From: Methanosarcina sp. UBA293
GTDB taxonomy: Archaea; Halobacteriota; Methanosarcinia; Methanosarcinales; Methanosarcinaceae
DNA: 64,000 bases
Direction of reading: 5' to 3'
NCBI GenBank assembly: GCA_002499445.1
Contig: DALS01000012.1
Location: 1 to 64,000 of the forward strand
Under the pieces are notes generated by a model that saw only the letters and a list, made by a program, of their open reading frames with translations, had not been told where the DNA came from and made no database searches. Shown here piece after piece: positions 25,448 through 35,351 of the stretch. The position numbers were made by a program, and so were the translations under genes. The first letter of the stretch is position 1. Every line of letters begins with the position of its first letter.

Positions 25448-25806
25448 GTTGTAATTTCCTCCAGTAAGGTAAAGCTGATCCGATATAAGGGTAGGTCTTT
25501 ATCCAAAATCTGCATTATAAAAATTTTGAACTAATCTTTCTAGTGGATCCACAGATTCAAACTATGAATCCATCTGATCTACAATTAATAACGTAGTAAC
25601 AATGTAATTCTGATTAAAGTGAATTTCTTAAGCCGAATTATTTCCAGGCTATCTATATTCCGGATTTCCAGTTGTGGAAATCCGGACAAGTCCATTCATT
25701 ATAATCTTTATAGAAACCTAAAGCTTGCAGATTCAGGTGTCACTTTTAAAGTTTACGGTATTCTGCATAAATTCATATCTATTAATGCCGGAAAGCCTTA
25801 ATAAAT
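25448..25806. other. Intergenic region with a strong hairpin
   Basis: AT-rich gap between aIF2-gamma and the PurP-family gene. It contains CCGGATTTCCA-gttg-TGGAAATCCGG at 25660-25685, a perfect 11-bp stem about 120 bases past the PurP stop on the minus strand, which may end or process that transcript. Nothing else recognised. Confidence 0.6.
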
Positions 25807-26970
25807 TTATGTGACGATAGCGTCAAGTTTCTCTAGCTCAAGAGCGCGCCTGATCTCAAAGGCAACCCTTCTTCCGGTGCTCATCGGTCTTCTCCAGAGC
25901 GAGTTCCCGTAAGAATGACCTACTGACATGTGCACGTTGGTTCCGCCGCCTACTCTTGGGGCAACATCATAAATATAAAAGTTAAGGTCCTTATCAACGC
26001 AAGTCTGCAGGCAGAAAGGCCCTATAATTCCAGGGGCATAATGTTCCTGGGTAGCTTTTACGTATTTTTCTCCCATTTCAAACACTTTCTCAAGAAGGGA
26101 CTCGCGCAGGGTTGCGGAATTGTGTCCACAGACTGTGTATTCAGGAGTCAGCTGGTGTTCGGCCAGAGTCATTTGCTGCGGAGCAGGAAGCCTTACATGC
26201 CCATCAAGACTGGTCTCAAAGCGCCAGTCAATCCCGAGAAGTTCTAGCTTGCTCATTTTTGGCTCGATTGGGGAATAAAACATATCAAGGTTGAACACTG
26301 GACCTATGACATAACGCTCTATTCTTGCTTCTTCAAGGGCTTCTCGTGTTATAACACCCTGTTTTATTAGAGCTTCGGATTTCTCCTGATATTCTCTGTA
26401 ACTTGAAGCAGTGAAAAATCCCCTTTCGAGTTTCTTTACTGCATGTGGGAGCTTGACCATGACAAGTTCGTTGATATCTTTTGGTGACTCAATTTTTTCC
26501 GGGAAAGGAAGTCCTGCTTTTTCCAGAATCCAGTAATAGCTCTGCTGTTCTCTGCGTTCCTCGCTTCTGAGAAGATTCCTGCTTCCTACAAGAGGCACTC
26601 TGAAGTTCTCTTCGATCTCGTCTATACTGCAGTAGGAGGTAAAGGAACGATTAGGAATAAAAAGCACATTTTCATCAATCAGTTTCTGCTGGTTTTCGGG
26701 ACGGAGAATTTCGTTATACTTCCTAAAAATAATTGTCTCGTCGACAATTCCCCTATTTACTTTTCCGTAAGAGTCTCTCTGAGCCCTGAAGTATTCGCTG
26801 TATGTCTTTTCCCTTCCAGCCTGGCAGACAGCAAGAGTCCTGAATTCCTCCTCAATTGCTCCGTCGCAGATGTCGAGTCCTGAATGAGAGCCTAAAGTTC
26901 CGATTTTTATCTTATCAGCATGGGTATAGTAGCCTTCAACAATTTCCTTAATTTCTTTTCTGTCAATCAT
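25807..26970 (-). CDS. purP: PurP-family ATP-grasp ligase (FAICAR synthetase type)
   Basis: Member of the archaeal PurP family, which forms FAICAR from AICAR, formate and ATP in purine synthesis. The 387-residue protein has the N-terminal nucleotide-binding domain (KIGTLGSHSGLDICDGA near residue 22, where His contacts AICAR) and an ATP-grasp domain ending in FYIYDVAPRVGGGTNVHM near 335. Methanogens often carry several PurP paralogues, so the exact substrate is not proven. I start at the ATG before IDRKEIKE: the longer frame to 27042 adds 24 residues without family character, while AAGGA lies upstream of this ATG. Confidence 0.85.
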   Translation of the reverse strand: MIDRKEIKEIVEGYYTHADKIKIGTLGSHSGLDICDGAIEEEFRTLAVCQAGREKTYSEYFRAQRDSYGKVNRGIVDETIIFRKYNEILRPENQQKLIDENVLFIPNRSFTSYCSIDEIEENFRVPLVGSRNLLRSEERREQQSYYWILEKAGLPFPEKIESPKDINELVMVKLPHAVKKLERGFFTASSYREYQEKSEALIKQGVITREALEEARIERYVIGPVFNLDMFYSPIEPKMSKLELLGIDWRFETSLDGHVRLPAPQQMTLAEHQLTPEYTVCGHNSATLRESLLEKVFEMGEKYVKATQEHYAPGIIGPFCLQTCVDKDLNFYIYDVAPRVGGGTNVHMSVGHSYGNSLWRRPMSTGRRVAFEIRRALELEKLDAIVT

Positions 26971-27363
26971 ATATGATGTTCCTTGGCTTTGGAAATAATT
27001 CCCTTTAATGAAATGGTAATAATGTATGGGTTTTTTTTTCAAACCTGCTACTTGAGTGATGATCCCTCAAAGGAAGGCCTGGTGACTATTTGCCAGGTAT
27101 TATGAAATAGAAGTCCTGATAGGTTTTCCCCATTAACGGCTTTACCTATTAAAACCCTTTCTAATATAAGTACCCATTTATATAATGAGAGGTAACTTGG
27201 AAAAAGATAGGCTAGAAAAACTAAGGCCAGAGGAAGGTAGGCAGAAAAGATAACTAAACCTTTTCTAGTACTCTAAATCTTTTCTGGTACTGAACCTTTT
27301 CTGGTAGTTTCCAGGCCGGTAATTTCCGGGTTCAGAGTTTTTCTTTCTAACTCTGGTACTTTT
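26971..27363. other. Intergenic region with repeats and a terminator hairpin
   Basis: A TATA-like TTATATAA near 27179-27186 could drive the PurP-family gene. Between about 27250 and 27315 a unit like ACCTTTTCTGGTACT recurs three times with a period of about 18-20 bp. CAGAGTT/AACTCTG (27333-27355) is a 7-bp stem just past the SpoIIM-family stop and could be its terminator. Confidence 0.5.
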
Positions 27364-28140
27364 TTAAACGAAACTCAGGATAAGAGGCGTAATAAAAGTC
27401 TCAATTAAGGCTGCAACCAGAAGAAGAGGCAGAATCCAGTGGAAATAAAATACTAACCCCTCTTTAAACTCTCTTTTGATTTGGGTAGGTTTACCTATAA
27501 GGGCAGAAAATACCTGGTGTCCGAGCCGAAGCCCTATACCAGCAGCCAGAAAGACCATCGGCAGCTCCAGTATCCCATGGGGAAGAAGAGCAAGCAAAAT
27601 AAAAAGCAGACCTTTTTCCTGGGCTGCCAGGTAAGCAATTACTCCCACAAGGTATCCATTAAAGGCGATAAACATCAAAGGTAGGACTCCTAGAGCTAGT
27701 CCGAGTATCAGAAAAAGCAAGCTTACAAAAGCATTGTTAAGAAAGATCGTAAGCATTATGAAAAGAGGACTCATTTTCATGATAGACTCGAAGCGGGAGC
27801 TAAAACTTTCTCTAAGGGCATCAGCCATAGAAGGGAAACTTGCAGCTGAACTGTAGCCTATGACGAGGGCTCCGAAAAATACAAAAGCCATGATAACCGC
27901 ATAGGGCCAGATAAAGCGCACGTATCTGGTGAATTCTTTTTTTGGGTCTTTCCTATGATTGCGCAAGGGCTCTGCAACATTGCTCCCTAGAAGAAAATCT
28001 TTTTCCTCTGCAGCATGTTCCCTGTTTTTCATTTCTCCTTCTGTAATTCCTGTCTGTATTTTCTCTTCAGAAATTTCTGCCTGTGCTCCTATATCCTCTA
28101 AGTTGTAATCTCCCTCTTTTCTTTCCATACGTATCCCCAC
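27364..28140 (-). CDS. SpoIIM/DUF95-family membrane protein
   Basis: A 258-residue integral membrane protein of the stage II sporulation protein M-like family, common in archaea but with no known function there. About 80 N-terminal residues are charged and soluble (Glu/Lys-rich), then five to six hydrophobic segments follow: FIWPYAVIMAFVFFGALVIG, LFIMLTIFLNNAFVSLLFLI, LMFIAFNGYLVGVIAYLA, and a conserved LLPHGILELPMVFLAAGIGL block typical of the family. It lies 54 bases after the DUF63 membrane protein gene on the same strand and may share its transcript. Confidence 0.88.
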   Translation of the reverse strand: MGIRMERKEGDYNLEDIGAQAEISEEKIQTGITEGEMKNREHAAEEKDFLLGSNVAEPLRNHRKDPKKEFTRYVRFIWPYAVIMAFVFFGALVIGYSSAASFPSMADALRESFSSRFESIMKMSPLFIMLTIFLNNAFVSLLFLILGLALGVLPLMFIAFNGYLVGVIAYLAAQEKGLLFILLALLPHGILELPMVFLAAGIGLRLGHQVFSALIGKPTQIKREFKEGLVFYFHWILPLLLVAALIETFITPLILSFV

Positions 28141-28194
28141 CGGTATCTCAGTTTTTTATCCTATGCGCACGAACCTGTCAAAACAGATTTTGTT

Positions 28195-29064
28195 TCAAAT
28201 TCCCAGCATCATCCGGACCGTATTGCGGGTTGCTGGGGAAAGCCCAAGAATCAAAATGACCATTTTGATTAGTTCTTTTAAGTTCAAGGAGCGTTCGTCA
28301 TCCTCAAACTGAGTGTCAAGCACGTAAATAACCCCTATAAAGATAATAAGTTTCAATGGATACATAACCAATGCGGTGCCTGTAAGCTCAATTAGGTAGG
28401 AAGGCACCACATGCTTCTCAAAGTATCCAAGTTTGTCTATGCCTATGTAAGTTGATGAAGCATCCATCAAATGAGCCATCAGGATCGAAAGATTCAGTGG
28501 GTCGGTAAATATCTTGGATTTGAAATGGCGGGCAATGAGATAGAAGGTTAAAGTCAGTCCTGTTCCTGCTGCGAGTACGAATAAGGGGACGTACAAGGCT
28601 ACAATATTCTCAAAATACAGGAGGACAATGAGGTTTATGAAGAACCATACGATTCCGAAGCCTGCAAAAGTGAGATGGGAATCCTTTACCAGTCCTGCCT
28701 TCTGTAACCGGATGGAGATCCAGAGACAGCCCACAGTTATCGCAAAAACTAAAAAGTAGATGTTGGGAGTTATGAGAAGATAGCTAAATGGTGGTTGAAA
28801 GATGCCTGCAGGAGAATCTTCAAGTACGCGCAATGAAGATCCTGCAAGTACGAAAGGCAGGACAGACGCGATAAAGCGTGGGGTAAGTTTTACCTCAAGC
28901 TTTTCGAGCAGCCTGAAAACCCCAAATATACAAATGCCCAGTACCACTGCCCAGGTGAATGTATTTACAACATTATACCCTTCATCTCCTCTTATAGGGT
29001 CAAGATAGTAGGTATTAATAAACTGTGAGATTTTGTCTATTGAAAAACTCATCTTATCACTCAT
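28195..29064 (-). CDS. DUF63-family membrane protein
   Basis: A 289-residue archaeal integral membrane protein of the DUF63 family, of unknown function. Seven or so hydrophobic helices can be seen, beginning with VVNTFTWAVVLGICIFGVF near residue 27 and ending in a polar tail with ATRNTVRMMLGI. Family-like motifs include FVLAGSSLRVLEDS and AHLMDASSTYIGIDKLGYFEKHVVP. The charged loops alternate as expected for a multipass protein. Divergent from egsA across a 540-base gap; probably co-transcribed with the SpoIIM-family gene. Confidence 0.87.
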   Translation of the reverse strand: MSDKMSFSIDKISQFINTYYLDPIRGDEGYNVVNTFTWAVVLGICIFGVFRLLEKLEVKLTPRFIASVLPFVLAGSSLRVLEDSPAGIFQPPFSYLLITPNIYFLVFAITVGCLWISIRLQKAGLVKDSHLTFAGFGIVWFFINLIVLLYFENIVALYVPLFVLAAGTGLTLTFYLIARHFKSKIFTDPLNLSILMAHLMDASSTYIGIDKLGYFEKHVVPSYLIELTGTALVMYPLKLIIFIGVIYVLDTQFEDDERSLNLKELIKMVILILGLSPATRNTVRMMLGI

Positions 29065-29607
29065 TCAAAATGGCAATATCCTAATACGATTAATACTTAC
29101 TGTGTATAGGGCAAACTTACTTCCTTAATAAAGAAGGTAATTTTCCTCTCCAGCGCGCGATGTTCACTTTAATAGCAGATATTCTTTCCGGAAGGTTTTG
29201 TCCAGATATAGGTTAACAATATTCAATAAAACTTAATCTTAATATATTACTTCATTTTTATAATTTATCTATATAATCCTAACGTAGTAGTCATACATAA
29301 TATTGTGGATATTAATGACGAAGATAAAGACCGTGTTAATGTAACCATAAAAATTAATAATAATAGATATAGTAATGATCCTAAATAAGTTCTCAATTAC
29401 TGGAATTAAATTATTGTAACTGAATCACTGGAATTGATAAAGAACTAGCTTTACAAGTTAGCTAATATTAAATTATATACCCGATATGTGGCAGTCTGTC
29501 GATGGTTAAAATTTTATTACTTTGTATGATATTCGGGTTTATTAAAGTTCCAATTCAGGTTATAAGAGCCAATTTACCATCAATCTTGATCGAATACTGA
29601 TGCAGGT
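29065..29607. other. Divergent promoter region between DUF63 and egsA
   Basis: About 540 very AT-rich bases separating two outward-reading genes. It must contain both promoters, but several TATA-like stretches are possible and I cannot choose. No ORF or RNA gene recognised. Confidence 0.5.
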
Positions 29608-30678
29608 ATGAAATTGACCATCAATAAAAACAGCGCTAAATGGATGCAGCTTCCAAGAGATGTGCTTGTCGGACACGGCGTACTTGAGGAAGTTGGATAT
29701 GTCTGCAGGGATCTGAAACTGAAAGGAAATGCGCTGATAGTAACCGGAAATACTACAAGGGATATTGCAGCCAAGAGAGTCAGTACCCTCCTTGAGAGTA
29801 CAGGCAATAACGCAGAAACGATTCTAACCCGAAACGCTACAGTTGAAGAGGTTGAAAGGGTTATGGAAAAAGCCTTAGAAGTAGAAGCAAGCTTTCTCCT
29901 AGGAGTTGGAAGCGGCAGGTCTATTGACCTTGCGAAACTTGCTTCAACCCGGCTTGAGCTTCCTTTTATCAGCGTGCCGACTGCAGCTTCCCATGATGGG
30001 ATTGCATCTTCCCGTGCCTCAATTATGGATAACGGAAGGAGTACATCTGCACAGGCTCAGGCTCCGATTTCCGTCATTGCAGATACGAAGATTATTTCAG
30101 CAGCTCCATTCCGCTTCCTTGCTGCTGGTTGTGGAGACATAGTTTCCAATTACACGGCAGTATTAGACTGGGAACTTGCAAACAGGCTAAGGAATGAATA
30201 TCTTGGAGAATATGCTGCGGCGCTCTCCCGTATGGCTGCTAGGGTTATTATAGAGTATGCAGATTCGATCAAGCCCGATCACGAGACCTCAGCAAGGCTT
30301 GTGGTGAAGGCTCTTGTATCAAACGGGGTTGCAATGAGTATAGCAGGTTCTTCCAGACCTGCTTCTGGCTCAGAACATATGTTCAGCCATGCTCTTGACA
30401 GAATAGCTCCAGAGCCCGCACTCCACGGAGAACAATGTGGAGTTGGCACAATTATGATGATGTACCTTCATGGAGGTCACTGGCAGGAAATCAGGGATGC
30501 CTTAAAAAAGATAGGAGCTCCTGTAACTGCCGAAGAGCTGGGTATAGATGATAAATATATAGTCGAGGCTCTGCTACGTGCACACAGTATTCGCCCTGAG
30601 CGTTATACAATTCTTGGGAGCGGCCTTACCCCATCGGCTGCTGAGAAAGTCGCAAGAATCACAAAGGTCATAAGTTGA
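29608..30678 (+). CDS. egsA: sn-Glycerol-1-phosphate dehydrogenase
   Basis: Reduces dihydroxyacetone phosphate to sn-glycerol-1-phosphate, setting the archaeal stereochemistry of membrane lipids. The 356-residue protein is of the iron/zinc alcohol dehydrogenase fold: Gly-rich VGSGRSIDLAKLAS near residue 96, VPTAASHDGIASSRAS near 124, and metal ligands in CGDIVSNYTAV (Asp near 172), SGSEHMFSHALD (His near 251) and PALHGEQCGVGT (His near 271). Length and motifs match archaeal EgsA. The ATG has only AGGT directly before it. Complex hairpins follow downstream. Confidence 0.96.
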   Translation: MKLTINKNSAKWMQLPRDVLVGHGVLEEVGYVCRDLKLKGNALIVTGNTTRDIAAKRVSTLLESTGNNAETILTRNATVEEVERVMEKALEVEASFLLGVGSGRSIDLAKLASTRLELPFISVPTAASHDGIASSRASIMDNGRSTSAQAQAPISVIADTKIISAAPFRFLAAGCGDIVSNYTAVLDWELANRLRNEYLGEYAAALSRMAARVIIEYADSIKPDHETSARLVVKALVSNGVAMSIAGSSRPASGSEHMFSHALDRIAPEPALHGEQCGVGTIMMMYLHGGHWQEIRDALKKIGAPVTAEELGIDDKYIVEALLRAHSIRPERYTILGSGLTPSAAEKVARITKVIS

Positions 30679-31173
30679 AAAGTTATTCTTATTCAGGCTA
30701 AAGCTGGGAATCAGCGCGGTTCAAGACACCAGAGTTTAAGGCCGGATTCTATTCAGAGGTCCAGCAGCCCATATCCGGTTAAAAAGAATCCGGTTAATCC
30801 GAAGTCACTTAATTTCTAACTAAATAATCATTTAATTCCCAATCAAGAGTCATTTAATTTCCAATTAAAGTATTATCTAAATCAAACCCGATATCAAACT
30901 TCAAATTATCTCGGGATAAGCTCCAGGTACCCCTAATAAACGGGTACGGTCTCGAAAACACGAGCGTTGACTCGCAAGCTTTTAGCCGCTTGACCACAAA
31001 CGTTGCGCCGTTTGATCACGCCGTTGCTAGGGGTTTTTGATCAAACTTTTTTTGAAAAAGTTTGTGATCAAACCTTTTCTCAAAAGTTTGCGGTAGATCA
31101 CGCCGTTTTCGCTCAAGCCTTTTCAAAAAAGGCTTGGGGCACAGGCCCAAAATAATTAAATGGAAGAGTTATT
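30679..31173. repeat. Intergenic cluster of hairpins and direct repeats
   Basis: The end of this gap holds three successive hairpins: TTGATCAAACTTTTT paired with its near-complement (31037-31071, two-base bulge), CAAACCTTTT/AAAAGTTTG (31069-31090), and CAAGCCTTTT/AAAAGGCTTG (31114-31136, perfect 10 bp). GATCACGCCGTT occurs at 31014 and again at 31096. The earlier part is AT-rich without ORFs. It looks like a genus-type intergenic palindrome cluster rather than a gene, and may also end the egsA transcript. Confidence 0.7.
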
Positions 31174-31623
31174 ATGACAGAAAGCGATACCAAAATAACA
31201 CTTATCGGATCACGGCTTGCAAGAGAAGGGTTGGAATTCATATTTAAAGGTGAGATGCCCGAATGCAAGAAATGTCGGCTGAAGAACACCTGCCTTAATC
31301 TTGAACCTGAACGCAGGTACAGGGTCGAGAGTGTCAGAAACAATGATATCCACCAATGTTTCCTGCATGATAGTGGCGTACTTGCTGTAAACGTGAGCAG
31401 GGCTCCTATCCTGACTACTATAGAGTCAAGAAAAGCAATTGTCGGGGCAAAAATTCTGTGTGAGCCTTTAAATTGTGGTAAGAGAGATTGCGAGGTGTAT
31501 GAGGTCTGCCACCCAGAAGGGCTTTCAAAAGGGGATAAATGCAAAATTGTAGAGGTTCTTGAAAGCCTTGATTCAAGGTGCGAGGCTAATTATTCCTTGA
31601 AAAAAGTGAAGTTGTCCTGGTGA
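31174..31623 (+). CDS. UPF0179 family Cys-rich protein
   Basis: A 149-residue member of the archaeal UPF0179 family, function unknown. Two cysteine clusters suggest a metal or Fe-S site: CKKCRLKNTCLNLEP near residue 30 and CEPLNCGKRDCEVYEVCHP near 96. The sequence in between is a beta-rich domain (RRYRVESVR, VLAVNVSRAPILTTIESRKAIVG). GGAAGAG precedes the ATG. The DUF2150 gene follows 71 bases downstream on the same strand. Confidence 0.9.
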   Translation: MTESDTKITLIGSRLAREGLEFIFKGEMPECKKCRLKNTCLNLEPERRYRVESVRNNDIHQCFLHDSGVLAVNVSRAPILTTIESRKAIVGAKILCEPLNCGKRDCEVYEVCHPEGLSKGDKCKIVEVLESLDSRCEANYSLKKVKLSW

Positions 31624-31694
31624 ATGTAAACGGTCACATTTTAGTAATAGTAAGATTGATACAATTATCAAAAAGGTCTGAAGCGGTGTTATAA

Positions 31695-32330
31695 GTGCCT
31701 GAACAGGAAATAAACCAGGTCCTCCCCTATGAGTTTTATACCCAAAAGCGCTGGGAAAACTGGCTAGGAAGGGCAAGAGAGAGTGGTTTCCAGATTAAGG
31801 AATCCGAAGAAGAAGCTGAAAAGGAAAGTGCCATATTTGTAAATATGGTTGATGATGTAATCCTTGCTTGCCTGAAAGTGACTGCACGTTTTGATAAGGG
31901 CGTGCTCTCCAGAGAAATAGCTCTAGAGGTCTTGGCTGAGATCCGGGATATTGTACTCTCCGAGGTCGAGCCAATTTCCGAAGATATTGATCTCATGATC
32001 GACTCAATCCAGACCTCTCTCATGGGGGCCCTTGTCGCTTTTGAGTGCTATGTTATGGGCGACTATGATGAGGGAGTCGATACTGTGGAACTTGCAAAAT
32101 TAGCGGTTGAGGCAGAAGCCTCGGATAACCTTGAGCTTGCTCTTGATTATACTGCACAGTGTGGTGCGCTTGTACTCAAAGGAAAAAGCCTGCCTGAAGA
32201 GATTATGGCAGACCTTCCCTATGGTATTGTGGCAGAATGGCTTGACGGAATTGATTCCATCTCAGCTGCCATGGTAGGAAGCGACAGCTACAGAGAGTTT
32301 GATGAAGAAGACGAAGAGGATACTGTTTAA
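31695..32330 (+). CDS. DUF2150 family protein
   Basis: A 211-residue acidic, mostly helical archaeal protein of the DUF2150 family without known function. It begins with a GTG codon and contains EFYTQKRWENWLGRARESGF near residue 13, a long helical core, and a terminal run of Glu/Asp. No membrane segment or metal motif. It follows UPF0179 in the same direction, so a two-gene transcript is likely. Convergent with the GT4 gene. Confidence 0.85.
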   Translation: MPEQEINQVLPYEFYTQKRWENWLGRARESGFQIKESEEEAEKESAIFVNMVDDVILACLKVTARFDKGVLSREIALEVLAEIRDIVLSEVEPISEDIDLMIDSIQTSLMGALVAFECYVMGDYDEGVDTVELAKLAVEAEASDNLELALDYTAQCGALVLKGKSLPEEIMADLPYGIVAEWLDGIDSISAAMVGSDSYREFDEEDEEDTV

Positions 32331-32560
32331 ACGATTTTTCTTTAAGTAAAGGGTTCCCCTTCCTATTTTTTAGGAATGTGGAAGTCCTTTTAATTTTATA
32401 TAAAATAAGCTTTGAAATAACTTAAGTTTTTATCTTATAATTATTTTCAGTCTATTATCTTATAATTATTTTCAGTTTAAATAGTCAATATTTGACCGTA
32501 AAGCCGAATATTAGCTCAAAAATAATATGGTATACTTCTTTTCCAGATTTTCGTCTTCAT

Positions 32561-33745
32561 CTACCTTTTTTCTGCCTCAGATTCATGCTTTTCAATCGCT
32601 TTTTCGTATACTTCGAGGGTTTTTTCAGCTATCGTTTTCCAGTTATACCGTTTTTTGAGAAGGTCGTAACCTTTTTCTCCCATCCTGTTGTGACCAAGCC
32701 CTTCAAGGACATAATTAAGCCCCCAGGCTATAGAAGATGGTTCTTTATGGGCAATAACGCCAGTCCTGAAATTCTCCACAAGGGCGACTGCATCGCTTGC
32801 AACTACAGGTTTTTTTGCATCCCAGGCTTCAAGTACTACAATTCCGAAAGGTTCATTCCGACTGGGTACGCATACAAGGTCGCAGGCATTGAACCAGTCT
32901 ATCACAGTGTTATCAGGGGCATACCCAAGGAAGTTGCATGAATTCCCTATACCAAGCCTCTGGGCCTGATTTTCACACTGGGAACGCATGTCCCCTTCGC
33001 CTATAAGCACAAACTGAGCGTTCCGTTTTTTCAGGACTTTAGCTGCGGCTTCTACCAGCAGGTCTGGTCCTTTCTGATAGGACATCCTTCCCGTGAAAAG
33101 CACTACTGGAAGACATGGATGGATGCCGTAGTGCCTTTTCACATCTCCAGGGTCTATCTGTCTTTTCATTTTTCCTATGTTTATACCGTTAGGAATTTCC
33201 CAGAACTTGTAATCTGGGATCTTGTAGATATGCTTGACTTCTTCTTTCAATACAGTTGAGGTCGTGATAACATCAGAAGATTCATAGCCCCCGAGCCATT
33301 CCCTGTGTGAGATCTCTTTTGCCTCCCACCAGCTTCCGTGACGGTTTCCGTTGCGTCCCCATTCTGTACTGTGGAAGGTCAGCACAAAAGGCAGTCCAAA
33401 CTGGGCTTTTATCCTGCAAAGCACATTTACAGGATGCCAGTCGTGCCCATGAAGAATATCAAATTCTCCTATACTTTCTTTAACTTCAAGGAACCGGGAG
33501 TACATTCCGTCACACATCCGGTTCATCTGTTCTACAATTCCCCCGCTCTGATCACAGGCAATCTTGTGATAGTAAACCCCGTTGATTAACTTATCTTCGT
33601 TTATACTGTTTCTTGTAAACAGGTGAACTTCGTGTCCCTCTACCACAAGAGCTTCAGAAAGTTCAGATACATGAGGTGAAATTCCTCCAACACGTATTGA
33701 ATGCAAACTTTCCCAGGTAAACATTCCTATTCGGATTTTTTTCAT
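32561..33745 (-). CDS. GT4-family glycosyltransferase
   Basis: A 394-residue retaining glycosyltransferase of the GT-B fold, GT4 family. N-terminal acceptor domain with GGISPHVSELSEAL near residue 20 and LHGHDWHPV near 100; C-terminal donor domain with FTGRMSYQKGPDLLVEAA near 215 and the EPFGIVVLEAWD (E-x7-E) motif near 316. Members make trehalose, sucrose, alpha-glucans or cell-surface glycans. With GalT and a glycogen synthase-like gene within 4 kb on the same strand, a storage-polysaccharide role is plausible but not shown. Confidence 0.88.
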   Translation of the reverse strand: MKKIRIGMFTWESLHSIRVGGISPHVSELSEALVVEGHEVHLFTRNSINEDKLINGVYYHKIACDQSGGIVEQMNRMCDGMYSRFLEVKESIGEFDILHGHDWHPVNVLCRIKAQFGLPFVLTFHSTEWGRNGNRHGSWWEAKEISHREWLGGYESSDVITTSTVLKEEVKHIYKIPDYKFWEIPNGINIGKMKRQIDPGDVKRHYGIHPCLPVVLFTGRMSYQKGPDLLVEAAAKVLKKRNAQFVLIGEGDMRSQCENQAQRLGIGNSCNFLGYAPDNTVIDWFNACDLVCVPSRNEPFGIVVLEAWDAKKPVVASDAVALVENFRTGVIAHKEPSSIAWGLNYVLEGLGHNRMGEKGYDLLKKRYNWKTIAEKTLEVYEKAIEKHESEAEKR

Positions 33746-34176
33746 AGGCTCACTTGTCCCTTTTTGTCGAAATGGGAGTTAAGGAGTAACGAAGAATGCA
33801 GACTCCCCCTTGTCTTTTTAATACCTACATTCTCCAGTTTGCTAAATTAGTTGTATTAATCAGCTATGTCAATCGCTATATTAATTTCAAGTTTCTCAAA
33901 TGTTATTTAATTTTAGTTTATTGAATTCAGGTCGCCACTAATTTGCTGTACCACTTTGCCCCTTGGGCCTTCAATTGTTATTTAAAGATAAGGAGTGTGA
34001 CCTTGATTTAAGTAACGTGAAGGTGGTTTTTGCATAAAGAATATATTTCTATGCTTCCTTAATTTAGTTTCCTTTTTAATGGTAAATAAACATATCTGTG
34101 AATTTTGCCATGTCTTTGATTGGCAATGATGAGAAGTTTTTATGGCTTCTTTTTGTTTATTTTTACAGACATTATC
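33746..34176. other. Gene-free gap between GT4 and galT
   Basis: About 430 AT-rich bases containing only the likely promoter of the GT4 gene. No ORF, repeat or RNA gene recognised. Confidence 0.5.
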
Positions 34177-35178
34177 TCAGTCTGTAAGTTCCTCCCTTAA
34201 ATAAGAGGCTGCCTTTTCCGGAGAAAATGTATTGATATAAGTTCCTGTCCCCAGCTCAAAACCCGCATTAATGGAAAGTCTAGGAAGCAGCCAGAGGTTA
34301 AGATGATATTCGGGAGCCTCGGAAAGCTGGTAAAACATATAGTTGAAGGGCGGATTCCCAAGAGTTTTTCCATAACTCTTGAGTATATCCCTGAGAATTT
34401 CCCCGAGAGCAAAAAGAATTCTGTCATCACAATTTCCAAGATAACTGACATGCTTTTTGGGAAGAATCCACACTTCAAATGGTCCAATTGAAGAATAAGG
34501 GGTAAAGGCTATCCATTTGTTGTTTTCAAATACCAAACGGGAGGACGTTTTTTCCTTATCAAAAATGGCACAGTAGGGACATCTTTCTTTTTCCCTGATG
34601 ACCTGTAGTTCTCTTACAAGAGGAGGAGGACAAAATGGCAGGGCAAGGAGCTGGCTGTGAATGTGATTAATGGAAGCTCCGGCTTCTTTTCCGGAGTTTT
34701 TGAACAGGGAGACATAACGTATTTTTTCATGGGTTATATAGCTGCATGTTCGGTCTTTATAAACCTGCATAAGTCCTGAGATTTCAGAGTCAGAAAAGTA
34801 CTCAAGTCTTTTTCCATGCAAAGGTGATTCTACGATAACTTCATGGAAGCCATACCCGGGCTCAGCCTGCAGGCCATTTTCCTGATGCATTGGAGAGTTC
34901 GGGGCAGGCGAGAGAGCAGGATAAAAATTCGGAAAGCAGCGAAAATCCCAGTTGCGTACTCTTCTTTCAGAGGTATCGGAATAAATCTTTCCATTTTTAT
35001 ATACTGCAGTGGCAAGGGGGGTGCTTTCCTCAGCTCCTCCACAGAATATACAGTTCTCAGAGCTGCCTTTCCCGGAATCTTTATCTCCCACACTTGCAAA
35101 GTCCGAAGGCCTTTTAGCCCTCTCTTCGGCAATTATGCAGTACTCGGAAAGAAAATAATGCTTTCTAATTTCTGACAT
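34177..35178 (-). CDS. galT: Galactose-1-phosphate uridylyltransferase
   Basis: Transfers UMP between hexose-1-phosphates (Leloir-type reaction) through a histidine of the HIT-like fold. The 333-residue protein has a zinc pair CIFCGG near residue 42, the active-site NHIHSQLLALPF near 167, a second CPYC near 196, and WILPKKHVSYLGN near 231. The last domain ends with PEYHLNLWLLPRL. Archaeal GalT-like proteins may use glucose-1-phosphate and UTP- or ADP-linked donors, so the exact sugar is uncertain. It lies between GT4 and the glycogen synthase-like gene on the same strand. Confidence 0.9.
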   Translation of the reverse strand: MSEIRKHYFLSEYCIIAEERAKRPSDFASVGDKDSGKGSSENCIFCGGAEESTPLATAVYKNGKIYSDTSERRVRNWDFRCFPNFYPALSPAPNSPMHQENGLQAEPGYGFHEVIVESPLHGKRLEYFSDSEISGLMQVYKDRTCSYITHEKIRYVSLFKNSGKEAGASINHIHSQLLALPFCPPPLVRELQVIREKERCPYCAIFDKEKTSSRLVFENNKWIAFTPYSSIGPFEVWILPKKHVSYLGNCDDRILFALGEILRDILKSYGKTLGNPPFNYMFYQLSEAPEYHLNLWLLPRLSINAGFELGTGTYINTFSPEKAASYLREELTD

Positions 35179-35351
35179 CTCAAGAAAACCTCAGTGTATC
35201 TTTGTTTCCTTAATTTTTCCATTTTTGTTGTCCTTCCTTCTTTTTTGTTAATTTTCCTTCTTTACCCTTTTCCTATGGATGGCGGATTAGATATTTTCTT
35301 ACAGCTTTTGGGATTTATTTGTTACAATCTTCCGGGACTTTTAATGCCCTT

